Positions 37,908-45,339 of a stretch of 64,000 nucleotides of DNA are shown piece after piece; the first letter of the stretch is position 1; every line of letters begins with the position of its first letter. Source of the stretch: Modestobacter sp. VKM Ac-2977 (GTDB lineage: Bacteria; Actinomycetota; Actinomycetes; Mycobacteriales; Geodermatophilaceae). A program made the position numbers and the translations under genes. Under the pieces are notes generated by a model, which was not told the DNA's origin, did not search any database, and worked only from the letters and a program-made list of their open reading frames with translations. The stretch lies in NCBI RefSeq assembly GCF_026968045.1, contig NZ_JAPVBQ010000001.1, positions 1,253,238-1,317,237 on the forward strand, given 5' to 3'.

Positions 37908-38497
37908 CTCTTCTCGGCCGGGGGGGCCAGCGGCAGGCGCGCGCCCAGGATGGCGAAGGGGCGGGCGTCGCCGGGGAAGTGGTAACCGCGGGCCAGGTCG
38001 ACGAACCCGTCGGCGTGGTACAGCCGGAAGGCCTTGGTGTCGGTGTCCGGGGTGCTCAGCAGGGCGGCCGGCTGGGGGAGGTCGGCCAGCAGCGCGTGCA
38101 GCAGCTGCCGGCCCAGGCCCTGGCTCTGCCGGTCGGGGTGCACGTGCAGCTCGCAGACCTCGAACGCACCGGGCAGCCACTGCTTCGCCGTCCGCCGGTC
38201 CAGGGCGTTGCGGACCTGGTCGTGCCACCACTGGCCGGGAGCGACGACGTAGCCGTAGCCGAAGCCGACCAGCTGTTCGCCGACCGTGCCGTCGCCCCGG
38301 GGGGCCTCGACGAAGGCGCCCACCGCGCGGAAGCCCTCTCGCTCGGTGTGCTGGACGGCGTAGCCGTAACGCCCGGCGACGACGGAGTCGCCGTAGCCCA
38401 TCGCCGCTCCGTAGATCGCCAGCGCCTCGTGCAGGTGCTCGCGCATCCAGCCGGCGGGCAGCTCGGTGATCCGGGTGGCGGGGGTGGTGCCGGTCAT
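37904..38497 (-). CDS. GNAT family N-acetyltransferase (Rv2170-position)
   Basis: A 197-residue acetyltransferase. The fold is visible as LVGFGYGYVVAP (strand), FEVCELHVHPDRQSQGLGRQLLHALLADL (motif A, acetyl-CoA pyrophosphate loop Q-x-x-G-x-G/R), ALLSTPDTDTKAFRLYHADGFVDL (motif B). The substrate is unknown. M. tuberculosis Rv2170, a GNAT enzyme, occupies the corresponding place in the mraZ-proximal cluster. Its ATG overlaps the YbaK-like stop (TGATG) and its TGA overlaps the probable CTG start of the oxidoreductase gene. Confidence 0.87.
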   Translation of the reverse strand: MTGTTPATRITELPAGWMREHLHEALAIYGAAMGYGDSVVAGRYGYAVQHTEREGFRAVGAFVEAPRGDGTVGEQLVGFGYGYVVAPGQWWHDQVRNALDRRTAKQWLPGAFEVCELHVHPDRQSQGLGRQLLHALLADLPQPAALLSTPDTDTKAFRLYHADGFVDLARGYHFPGDARPFAILGARLPLAPPAEKS

Positions 38498-39021
38498 CAG
38501 GGGGTCTCCTCGTCGGCGGCGGCCGGGGAGGGCCCGGGGCCGACCTCCGCGGGGGTGCCGGCGGTGAGCTGCAGCAGCTCGTCGTAAGTGGTGGGGAAGA
38601 CGGTGTGCGGGTGCCCGGCGGCCGCCCACACCCGGGCGTACCGGGCGAGCTCCACGTCGACCAGGGTGCCGATCGGCTCCGGGTGGCCGACCGGGGCCAC
38701 CCCGCCGATGGCCTGACCGGTGTGCCGGCGGACGAACTCGGGGGTGGCCCGGGTGATCCGCGGGACGCCGAGCAGGTCGGCGACCAGCGCCTCGTCGACC
38801 CGGTGCGCGCCGCTGGTGAGGACGAGCAGCGGGACGCCGCCGGCGTCGAACACCAGGCTGCTGGCGATCGCGCCGACCTCGACGCCGAGCTGCGCGGCCG
38901 CGGCGGCGGCCGTGCGGGCGCTGTCGGGCAGTACTCGCACCTCACCGGCGATGCCGGCGGCGCGCAGCACCTGCTCGACCTCGGCGACCCGGGGGTGGTG
39001 CGGGGTCTCCGCAGCGGTCAT
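38497..39021 (-). CDS. YbaK/EbsC-type aminoacyl-tRNA deacylase
   Basis: A 174-residue YbaK-domain protein that would hydrolyse mischarged aminoacyl-tRNAs (Cys-tRNAPro in the founding member) in trans. Visible blocks: ARTAAAAAAQLGVEVGAIASSLVF (with the LGV-x(3)-I-x-K/S region), PLLVLTSGAHRVDEALVADLLG, TGQAIGGVAPVGHP and TLVDVELARYARVWAAAGHPHTVFPTTYDELLQLT. It is the first gene of the seven-gene minus-strand operon that ends with the flavin reductase. The ATG at 39021 lies in a region rich in palindromes. Confidence 0.88.
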   Translation of the reverse strand: MTAAETPHHPRVAEVEQVLRAAGIAGEVRVLPDSARTAAAAAAQLGVEVGAIASSLVFDAGGVPLLVLTSGAHRVDEALVADLLGVPRITRATPEFVRRHTGQAIGGVAPVGHPEPIGTLVDVELARYARVWAAAGHPHTVFPTTYDELLQLTAGTPAEVGPGPSPAAADEETP

Positions 39022-39065
39022 GACCGCGATCCTCCCACCGGCCCCGGGGCCGCGCGCCACCCGGA

Positions 39066-39089
39066 CCTGCGGTCGGTGCCGACCGCAGG
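39066..39089. promoter_or_regulatory. 24-bp perfect palindrome upstream of the ybaK operon
   Basis: CCTGCGGTCGG and CCGACCGCAGG (11-bp arms) with a TG centre, 45 bp before the ybaK-like ATG. It could be an operator or a leader hairpin. Confidence 0.4.
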
Positions 39090-39114
39090 CCGCCGTCGCT
39101 CGGGCATCGCGGCG

Positions 39115-39137
39115 ACCCTCGAGTCGGACTCGAGGGT
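39115..39137. promoter_or_regulatory. 23-bp perfect palindrome in the ybaK/dnaE2 divergent region
   Basis: ACCCTCGAGTC and GACTCGAGGGT (11-bp arms) around one G. It lies between the first palindrome and the SOS box in a 341-bp intergenic region without genes. Confidence 0.4.
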
Positions 39138-39231
39138 GTGTCGCGGTCCTGAGTGCAGTCGCTGTAACGACACGGATGCCGACACGCCTGTTCGGCTTGA
39201 CCGCCCCCGGCCGGTCCGGTCTACTCATCGG

Positions 39232-39255
39232 TGTTCGAACACCTGTTCGAACACC
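39232..39255. promoter_or_regulatory. LexA/SOS box in a tandem 12-bp repeat, upstream of the dnaE2 operon
   Basis: The 12-mer TGTTCGAACACC is repeated twice head to tail. Across the junction it forms TCGAACACCTGTTCGA (39235-39250), a full match to the actinobacterial/Bacillus LexA consensus CGAAC-N4-GTTCG. A TACTCA -10-like element lies 7 bp before the box, and the operon starts at 39363. Confidence 0.85.
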
Positions 39256-39362
39256 GGCGACCCGCTCGCCGGCCCGGGCCGTCACGTCCTCCCCGACGTG
39301 CGCTTCCCCGCCGGGCCGGAGGGCGGGGCAGTCGGGAGGGGCGGAGAGTTGCGGAGTCTGAC

Positions 39363-39689
39363 ATGAGCCGAGTGCTCGCCGGGGCCGGTGGCCGGGTCGG
39401 TGAAGAGGTGCAGGTCGAGCAGGGGCCGTCGGGGCCGGCCGAGTTCTGGCGAGGGCAGACCCGGTACGTGGTGGGGGAGCTGCTCGACTCGTGGGTGGAG
39501 ACCGCGCCGTGGTGGCAGACCGATGCCGCCGGCCGGGGTGGGGCGTCGGCCGAGCTGGTCGCCACCCGGCAGGTCTGGCGGGTCGAGGCGGTCCGCGCAG
39601 GCCGGTCCCGGATGAGCTTCGCCGGGGTCTTCGACCTGTCCTGGGAGCCGACGGGCAACCAGTGGCTGCTCGTCCGGGTGCACGACTGA
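39363..39689 (+). CDS. DUF6504 family protein of the dnaE2 operon
   Basis: A 108-residue protein matching the DUF6504 type, which in actinobacteria usually accompanies the translesion polymerases ImuB and DnaE2. Recognisable stretches are VGEEVQVEQGPSGPAEFWRGQTRYVVGELLDSWVETAPWW and RQVWRVEAVRAGRSRMSFAGVFDLSWEPTGNQWLLVRV, suggestive of a small beta-rich fold. The molecular role is unknown; an accessory to mutagenic repair is inferred from the SOS box in front and from dnaE2 behind. ATG 39363 has GCGGAG upstream, and its TGA overlaps the next ATG. Confidence 0.8.
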   Translation: MSRVLAGAGGRVGEEVQVEQGPSGPAEFWRGQTRYVVGELLDSWVETAPWWQTDAAGRGGASAELVATRQVWRVEAVRAGRSRMSFAGVFDLSWEPTGNQWLLVRVHD

Positions 39690-40222
39690 TGGGCGCCGCC
39701 CGGGCCCTCCCGGCCACCGCCGACGGGCAGCTCCCGTTGCTCCCGCCGCTGCCCGCGGCCGCCGCCCAGCTGCTCGGTCAGGCCCATCGCGGGCTGGCCG
39801 AGGCCGCCAGCAGCCCCGATGCGGCCTGGCGGTACGCGACCGCACACCTGGCCGCCCTGCGCGCCGCGGCGGCCGTGCTGGCCGCCCGCACCCAGCCCGA
39901 GGCCGGGCGTCGCCGGCCGCGCAGCGCCTGGGTGCTGATCGGCCAGGTCGCCCCCGAGCTGGGGGAGTGGGCGGCGTTCTTCGCCGCCGGGGCGGCCAAG
40001 CGCGCCGCCGCCGAGGCGGGGCTCTCGCACGCGGTCACCGAACGGGAGGCCGACGACCTCGTCCGGGACGTCGGCACGTTCCTCGGCGTCGTCGAGACCA
40101 CGATCAGCCGCCCGGTACCGTCGCCGCCCGCACGCCTGCGGGCGGTCGACCCCGGTTCGCGCCGGCGCGGCCCGGGCCACCCCGGCTCCGGCACCGCTCC
40201 TGCCCCCGACACCGCCTCGTGA
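39689..40222 (+). CDS. SAV_6107-type HEPN-like protein of the dnaE2 operon
   Basis: A 177-residue mostly helical protein resembling the SAV_6107 HEPN family seen next to dnaE2 or dinB in many actinobacteria. The core is AAAAQLLGQAHRGLAEAASSPDAAWRYATAHLAALRAAAAVLAARTQPE, and SAWVLIGQVAPELGEWAAFFAAGAAKRAAAEAG with AVTEREADDLVRDVGTFLGVVETTI. The N-terminal ~15 residues and a 35-residue Pro/Arg/Gly-rich tail are probably disordered. The RxxxxH catalytic pair of RNase HEPN proteins is not evident, so it may be a partner or scaffold rather than a toxin. It is coupled to both neighbours by overlaps (TGATG; GTGA). Confidence 0.75.
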   Translation: MGAARALPATADGQLPLLPPLPAAAAQLLGQAHRGLAEAASSPDAAWRYATAHLAALRAAAAVLAARTQPEAGRRRPRSAWVLIGQVAPELGEWAAFFAAGAAKRAAAEAGLSHAVTEREADDLVRDVGTFLGVVETTISRPVPSPPARLRAVDPGSRRRGPGHPGSGTAPAPDTAS

Positions 40223-43200
40223 GCGACCCCTTCGTCCACCTGCACGTCGCGTCGGGGTACTCGATGCGGCACGGCGCCAACCACCCGGCCGACCTGGTCG
40301 CCCGCGCGGCCGAGCACGGCATGGGGGCCCTGGCCCTGACCGACCGCGACGGCCTGTACGGCGCGGTCAAGTTCGCGCTGGCCTGCCGGTCGGCGGGCAT
40401 CCGGCCGCTGTTCGGCGTCGACCTCGCCGTCGACCCGGTCGCCGGCGGCGAGCCGGGTGACCAGACCCCCGGGCGGATCACCGCCGCGGCCCGGCACCGG
40501 GCCGCCCACCCCGCCGGCCGGCGGGCACCGGCGCGCGGTGGGGCCAGTGTCGACCCGCGGCTGCCCCGGGTCACCTTCCTCGCCCGCGACGGCGCGGGCT
40601 GGCGCTCGCTGTGCCGGCTGACCAGCGCGACCCACCTCGGCGGCACCCGCGGCGAGCCGGTCAGCTCCCTGACGCTGGCCGGGGCGCACTCGGCCGGGCT
40701 GCTGGCGGTGCTGGGGCCGGGGTCCTCGGTCGGCCGGGCGCTGGCCGCCGGCCGGGCCGACCTGGCGCACGCCCGGCTGGCCACCTGGCGGTCGGTGTTC
40801 GGGCCCGGCCAGCTCGTGCTCGAGATCGTGCACCACCGCGGCCAGGGCGACCGGTCCCGCGCCCAGGCGATGCTGCGGCTGGCCGCCGAGGCCGGGGTGC
40901 CGGCGGTGCTGACCAACGCGGTCCGTCACGTCGACGCCCTCGACGCCCCAACCGCCGACGTGCTGGACGCCGCCCGCCGGCTGGTGCCGCTGGGCCAGCG
41001 GCACGTCGACCGGCGCACCGCCGAGGGGTACTTGAAGTCGGGCAAGGAGATGGCGCTGCTCGCCGAGGAGCTGGCCGGGCCCGACCGGGACGCCGCACTG
41101 CACCTGCTGGAGACCACCGCCCGGGTCGCCGAGCAGTGCGCGGTCGACGTCCGAGCCGACCTGGGCATCGGCACCGTGCGCTACCCCGAGCTCGACGTGG
41201 TCACCAGCGCGGCCGAGCGCGGGATGGGCCCGTCGGCGGTGCTGCGGGCCCGCTGCGAGGCCGGGTTCGGCCGGCGCGGGATGACGCCGTCGGCCGTGGT
41301 GCGTGAGCGGCTGGAGGAGGAGCTGGCGGTCATCGACTCCCTCGGCTACCCCTCCTACTTCCTCACCGTCGCCGACGTGGTCACCCTGATCAAGGAGCTG
41401 CGGGTCCGTGCCGCGGCCCGCGGCTCGGGCGCCGGCAGTCTGGTCACCTACCTGCTGGGCATCTCCGACGTCGACCCGATCCGGTACGGGCTGCTGATGG
41501 AGCGCTTTCTCTCCCCGTTGCGGCACCAGCTGCCCGACATCGACATCGACGTGGAGTCCGCCCGCCGGATGGAGGTCTACGACGCGGTGATCGAGCGCTT
41601 CGGCGCCTCCCGGGTCAGCTGCATCTCGATGATGGACACCTACCGGGTGCGGCACGCGGTCCGTGACGTCGGCGCCGCTCTCGGGCTGCCGCCGGCGGAG
41701 GTCGACGCGGTGGCCAAGGCGTTCCCGCACATCCGGGCCAACCAGGTGCACGCGGCGCTGCGTGACCTCCCGGAGCTGCGGGCCAGCCGGCTGGGGTCGA
41801 AGCGGTCGGGTGGCAGCGGCGATCTGGACCTGCTGTTCGACCTGGTCGCCCGGCTCGACGGGCTGCCCCGGCACATCGCACTGCACCCGTGCGGCGTGCT
41901 GCTCTCCGACGCCACCCTGCTCGACCGCACGCCGGTGGAGAGCAGCTACCTGGGCTACCCGATGAGCCAGTTCGACAAGGACGACGTCGAGGAGCTGGGG
42001 CTGCTCAAGCTGGACCTGCTCGGCATCCGGATGCAGTCGGCGATCGCGCACGCGATGGACGAGGTGGCCCGGGTCGACGGGCAGCAGGTCGAGATCGACG
42101 CCGTCCCGCGCGACGACCCGACGACGTTCGAGCTGATCCGCAGCACCCGCACCCTGGGCATGTTCCAGATCGAGTCACCGGGTCAGCGCGAGCTGGTCGG
42201 CAAGTTCGGTCCGCAGACGTTCGAGGACCTCATCGTCGACATCTCGCTGTTCCGTCCGGGGCCGGTGAAGAGCGACATGGTCACCCCGTTCCTGATGGCC
42301 CGGAACGGCTGGCGTGACCCGGTCTACCTGCACCCGGCGTTGGTCCCGGCGCTGGAGCAGACCGCCGGGGTGGTGGTCTTCCACGAGCAGGTGCTGCAGA
42401 TCGTGTCGGTGATGACCGGCTGCGACCTGGCCGAGGCCGACGAGGTGCGCCGGGCACTGGGGGAGAAGGACGCCCACCCGGAGGTCAAGGCCTGGTTCGC
42501 GCCGCGGGCGCTGGCGGAGGGCTTCGACGTCGCGGTGGTCGAGCAGGTGTGGGAGGTGCTGGTCGCCTTCGGCTCCTTCGGCTTCTGCAAGGCCCACGCC
42601 GCGGCGTTCGCGCTGCCGACCTACCAGTCGGCCTGGCTGAAGACCCACCACACCGCGGCCTTCCTGGCCGGGGTGCTCACCCACGACCCCGGGATGTACC
42701 CCAAGCGGCTGATCCTCGACGACGCCCGCAACTTCGGGGTGCAGGTGCTCGGCCTGGACGTCAACGCCTCGGCCGGCACCTACCGGGTCGAGCGGGTCGA
42801 CGGGGGAGCGGACGACGGTGCCCAGCTGCGTCCCCGGCCGACGTGGATGCCGGCGGCGATGCCCGACCCGGGGCGGTACGGCATCCGGCTGTCGCTGGCC
42901 GACGTCAAGGGGATCGACGCCGAGGAGGTCACCCGGATCCAGGCCGGGCAGCCCTACCGGTCGCTGACCGACTTCTGGAACCGGGCGCGGGTGTCCCGGC
43001 CGGTGGTGGAGCGGCTGGTGCTGGCCGGCGGCTTCGACTCCGTCTACGGGTTCGGGGTGCGCGACAGCGAGGGCGGCCGGCCGGCCCGGCGGCGCCAGCA
43101 GCTGACCCGCCGCGACCTGCTGCTGCAGATCGGCGAGCTGGACCGCTGGAGCCGCAGCGGCGCGAAGGCCGCCGGCACCGGCCAGCTGGGGCTGGACCTG

Positions 43201-43977
43201 TTCGGCGCCGAGGCGTCCGGTGAGACCGAGCCCGGGCTGTTCGACGTCGAGGTCCCCGCGGAGGAGGGGGCCGGTCAGCCGGAGTTCGTCGCCTCCGGGC
43301 TGCCGGAGTTCACCGACGCGGAGCGGGTGCGGGCCGAGCTGGAGGTGCTGGGGCTGGACGCCAGCCGGCACGTCGTCGAGTTCTACCGGCCGTTCCTGGC
43401 CGCCCTCGGTGCGGTGCCGGCCGAGGAGCTGCTGCAGTGCCGTAGCGGGGCGGAGGTGCTGGTGGCCGGGGTGAAGGTGGCCACCCAGACCCCACCGATC
43501 CGGTCCGGCCGCCGGGTGGTGTTCGTGACCCTGGACGACGGCACCGGCTGCGCGGACGCGACCTTCTTCGAGGACGTGCAGGGTCCTTACGCCGCCACGG
43601 TCTTCCACTCCTGGCTGCTGGTGGTCCGCGGGGTGATGCGGCGCACCGGGCCGCGCGGGGTCTCGATGCGGGCCACCGGGGCCTGGGAACTGCCCGCGCT
43701 GCACGAGGCCTGGGAGACCGGTGGTCTGGAGGCGGTCGCCGAGCTGATGGCCGCGCCGGGGGAGTACACCGAGCAGGCGATCGCCGGGGCAGCGGCGTCG
43801 CGGGCATCCCGGCCGGTGGTGGTGCGGCCGGTGCTGGTGCACCCGACCGGGTTCCGGATGTCGCCCTACGCCGACATCAAGCCGGCCGGCGAGGACGCCG
43901 CGACCGCCGCCCGCCGCGCGGCAGCAGCACCGCCGCGCAAGCTCTGGCACTCCAGCCCCGGCAGCTCGGGCCACTGA
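40219..43977 (+). CDS. dnaE2: Error-prone DNA polymerase III alpha subunit DnaE2
   Basis: SOS-induced C-family polymerase for translesion synthesis and damage-induced mutagenesis. The 1252-residue protein begins with a PHP domain (FVHLHVASGYSMRHGANHPADLVARAAEHGMGALALTDRDGLYG) containing a DnaE2-type Pro/Arg-rich insert near residue 90. The catalytic palm is PDIDIDVES (near 437), with ARGSGAGSLVTYLLGI before it. The fingers region has FRPGPVKSDMVTPFLMARNG and GCDLAEADEVRRALGEKD. The C-terminal OB-fold is VLVAGVKVATQTPPIRSGRRVVFVTLDDGTGCADATFF. There is no C-terminal tau-binding tail. GTG 40219 overlaps the HEPN-like stop. The usual imuB partner is not in the window. Confidence 0.95.
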   Translation: MSDPFVHLHVASGYSMRHGANHPADLVARAAEHGMGALALTDRDGLYGAVKFALACRSAGIRPLFGVDLAVDPVAGGEPGDQTPGRITAAARHRAAHPAGRRAPARGGASVDPRLPRVTFLARDGAGWRSLCRLTSATHLGGTRGEPVSSLTLAGAHSAGLLAVLGPGSSVGRALAAGRADLAHARLATWRSVFGPGQLVLEIVHHRGQGDRSRAQAMLRLAAEAGVPAVLTNAVRHVDALDAPTADVLDAARRLVPLGQRHVDRRTAEGYLKSGKEMALLAEELAGPDRDAALHLLETTARVAEQCAVDVRADLGIGTVRYPELDVVTSAAERGMGPSAVLRARCEAGFGRRGMTPSAVVRERLEEELAVIDSLGYPSYFLTVADVVTLIKELRVRAAARGSGAGSLVTYLLGISDVDPIRYGLLMERFLSPLRHQLPDIDIDVESARRMEVYDAVIERFGASRVSCISMMDTYRVRHAVRDVGAALGLPPAEVDAVAKAFPHIRANQVHAALRDLPELRASRLGSKRSGGSGDLDLLFDLVARLDGLPRHIALHPCGVLLSDATLLDRTPVESSYLGYPMSQFDKDDVEELGLLKLDLLGIRMQSAIAHAMDEVARVDGQQVEIDAVPRDDPTTFELIRSTRTLGMFQIESPGQRELVGKFGPQTFEDLIVDISLFRPGPVKSDMVTPFLMARNGWRDPVYLHPALVPALEQTAGVVVFHEQVLQIVSVMTGCDLAEADEVRRALGEKDAHPEVKAWFAPRALAEGFDVAVVEQVWEVLVAFGSFGFCKAHAAAFALPTYQSAWLKTHHTAAFLAGVLTHDPGMYPKRLILDDARNFGVQVLGLDVNASAGTYRVERVDGGADDGAQLRPRPTWMPAAMPDPGRYGIRLSLADVKGIDAEEVTRIQAGQPYRSLTDFWNRARVSRPVVERLVLAGGFDSVYGFGVRDSEGGRPARRRQQLTRRDLLLQIGELDRWSRSGAKAAGTGQLGLDLFGAEASGETEPGLFDVEVPAEEGAGQPEFVASGLPEFTDAERVRAELEVLGLDASRHVVEFYRPFLAALGAVPAEELLQCRSGAEVLVAGVKVATQTPPIRSGRRVVFVTLDDGTGCADATFFEDVQGPYAATVFHSWLLVVRGVMRRTGPRGVSMRATGAWELPALHEAWETGGLEAVAELMAAPGEYTEQAIAGAAASRASRPVVVRPVLVHPTGFRMSPYADIKPAGEDAATAARRAAAAPPRKLWHSSPGSSGH

Positions 43978-44145
43978 GCGGGCCACGAAACGCGCCAGGA
44001 CCGGACTCGTCGGCGCGCGACGCCGTGGTCCCGGGCCGTTCGTCCGACGGACCTCGCCGTGGCGCGTGGCGGCTGCCTGGCGGGGTAGCACGGTCCCCGT
44101 GTCGGGTGTCGTGCCCGGCAGGCTCCGTCAACGAGAGGCAGTCCC

Positions 44146-44415
44146 ATGCCCGAGGTCCCGCAGCCCGTCACCGACAACACCATCAAGGTCCGCCAGCTGA
44201 GCCACTACCAGTTCAGCTGGACGGCCGGGGAGCCGGGGAAGCCCGGCACGTACACGTTGCAGCTCGTGCTCGACCAGGGCGCCTGGGAAGAGGTCCTCAC
44301 CCTCGACCCGGACGACGCGGACAACCTGCAGGACCTGCTGACCAACACCGAGACGGTCCACTACGACGTCGAACGGCGCGTGCTCCTGTTCGGCGTCACC
44401 GAGACCGGCAGCTGA
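44146..44415 (+). CDS. Small acidic uncharacterised protein
   Basis: An 89-residue acidic protein (LDPDDADNLQDLLTNTETVHYDVERRVLLFGV at the C-terminal half). The sequence alternates short predicted strands (KVRQLSHYQFSWTAG, TYTLQLVLDQGAWEEVLTL) and looks like a compact beta-rich domain. I do not recognise the family. The ribosome site GAGAGGC lies 7 nt before the ATG. It is a monocistronic unit, with 168 bp of gene-free sequence before it and a strong terminator after it. Confidence 0.72.
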   Translation: MPEVPQPVTDNTIKVRQLSHYQFSWTAGEPGKPGTYTLQLVLDQGAWEEVLTLDPDDADNLQDLLTNTETVHYDVERRVLLFGVTETGS

Positions 44416-44420
44416 TCTCC

Positions 44421-44459
44421 GAGGGCGCCCACCCGCGATCCAGCCGGGTGGGCGTCCTC
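44421..44459 (+). terminator. Strong hairpin terminator after the small acidic protein gene
   Basis: A 15-bp stem (core CGCCCACCCG against CGGGTGGGCG, extended outwards by five pairs including one G-U) with a 9-nt loop, starting 6 bp after the stop codon. Confidence 0.8.
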
Positions 44460-44573
44460 CGGAGCCAGGCCCGACTGCGTGGCCGCCGGAACGGGTCCGC
44501 TGCGGGCGCGCGGCAGGGGGCGGCGCACCGTGCGCGCTGCGGCGGCACCGGTCCGGGCCGGGTGGTCCGCCAC

Positions 44574-44579
44574 TAGGCT
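44574..44579 (+). promoter_or_regulatory. -10 TAGGCT, leaderless start of the methyltransferase gene
   Basis: TAGGCT, then 7 nt, then GTG at 44587. It has the same hexamer as the metF-like and Rv2175c-like promoters. Confidence 0.5.
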
Positions 44580-44586
44580 CCGCTGG

Positions 44587-45330
44587 GTGACGACCTCCCC
44601 GGCCACTGCCGCGCAGGCCCCGGCCCGAACCGCGGCGATCTGGGCCGCGCTCGACCCGCTGGTCGCGGCCGGCTCCCCGCTGCAGGTGCTCGACCTCGGC
44701 GGCGGCAGCGGGATGTTCGCCGTCCCGCTCGCCGCCCTCGGCCACCAGGTCACCGTCGTCGACCCCAGCGCGGACGCGCTGGCCACCCTGCACCGCCGAG
44801 CCGCCACCGTCGGTGCAGGCGACCGGGTCCGGGGTGTCCAGGGCGACGGCGACCGGATGCTCACCGCCCTCCCGTCCGGGGCCCTCTTCGACCTGGTGCT
44901 GTGCCACTTCGTGCTCGAGGTCGTCGACGAGCCGGCCAGCACGCTGCAGCAGCTCGCCAGTGCGCTCCGCCCCGGCGGGCAGCTCTCCCTCGCCGTGGCC
45001 AACCGGGCCGGCGCCGTCCTCGGGCGGGCGATCAGCGGGCACCCGGTCGAGGCGCGCGCCCTGCTCGCCGACCGCGACCCGGCGCCCGCCCGCAGTGCCC
45101 CCGCCCACCGGCGGTTCGACCCCGCGGAGCTGCTCGCGCTGCTCACCGGCGCCGGGCTGGAGCCGGGGGAGTGGCACGGTGTCGCCGTCGTCGCCGACCT
45201 GCTGGGCGCCTCCTCCGGGGCCGACCCCGACGCGCTGCGCGCCCTGGAGCTGGCGCTGGCCGGCGTCTCTCCCTATCGGGACGTCGCCACCGGCCTGCAC
45301 GTCCTCGCCACCCGCCCGACCGCCGGCTGA
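44587..45330 (+). CDS. SAM-dependent methyltransferase
   Basis: A 247-residue class I methyltransferase. Motif I is LQVLDLGGGSGMFAVPLAALG, motif II HQVTVVDPSADALATL, motif post-II VQGDGDRMLTALPSGALFDLVLCHFVLEVV, and the second half has LRPGGQLSLAVANRAGAVLGRAI and DPAELLALLTGAGL. This resembles CmoA/SmtA-like small-molecule or tRNA methyltransferases. In related actinobacteria it neighbours the SAV_6107, DinB, and DUF3040 group upstream of mraZ. The phosphodiesterase gene follows 9 bp after its stop, so they form one unit. Substrate unknown. Confidence 0.88.
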   Translation: MTTSPATAAQAPARTAAIWAALDPLVAAGSPLQVLDLGGGSGMFAVPLAALGHQVTVVDPSADALATLHRRAATVGAGDRVRGVQGDGDRMLTALPSGALFDLVLCHFVLEVVDEPASTLQQLASALRPGGQLSLAVANRAGAVLGRAISGHPVEARALLADRDPAPARSAPAHRRFDPAELLALLTGAGLEPGEWHGVAVVADLLGASSGADPDALRALELALAGVSPYRDVATGLHVLATRPTAG

Positions 45331-45339
45331 CCCCCCGGG

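Noticed and set aside
39689-40222. The DUF6504 and HEPN-like pair as a toxin-antitoxin module
   Set aside because: The HEPN-like protein lacks an evident RxxxxH motif, both are tightly coupled to dnaE2 under an SOS box, and such proteins commonly accompany dnaE2.
43978-44145. Small reading frames on either strand between dnaE2 and the acidic protein gene
   Set aside because: They run into the neighbouring genes, have no ribosome sites, and show Arg/Pro-rich shadow composition.
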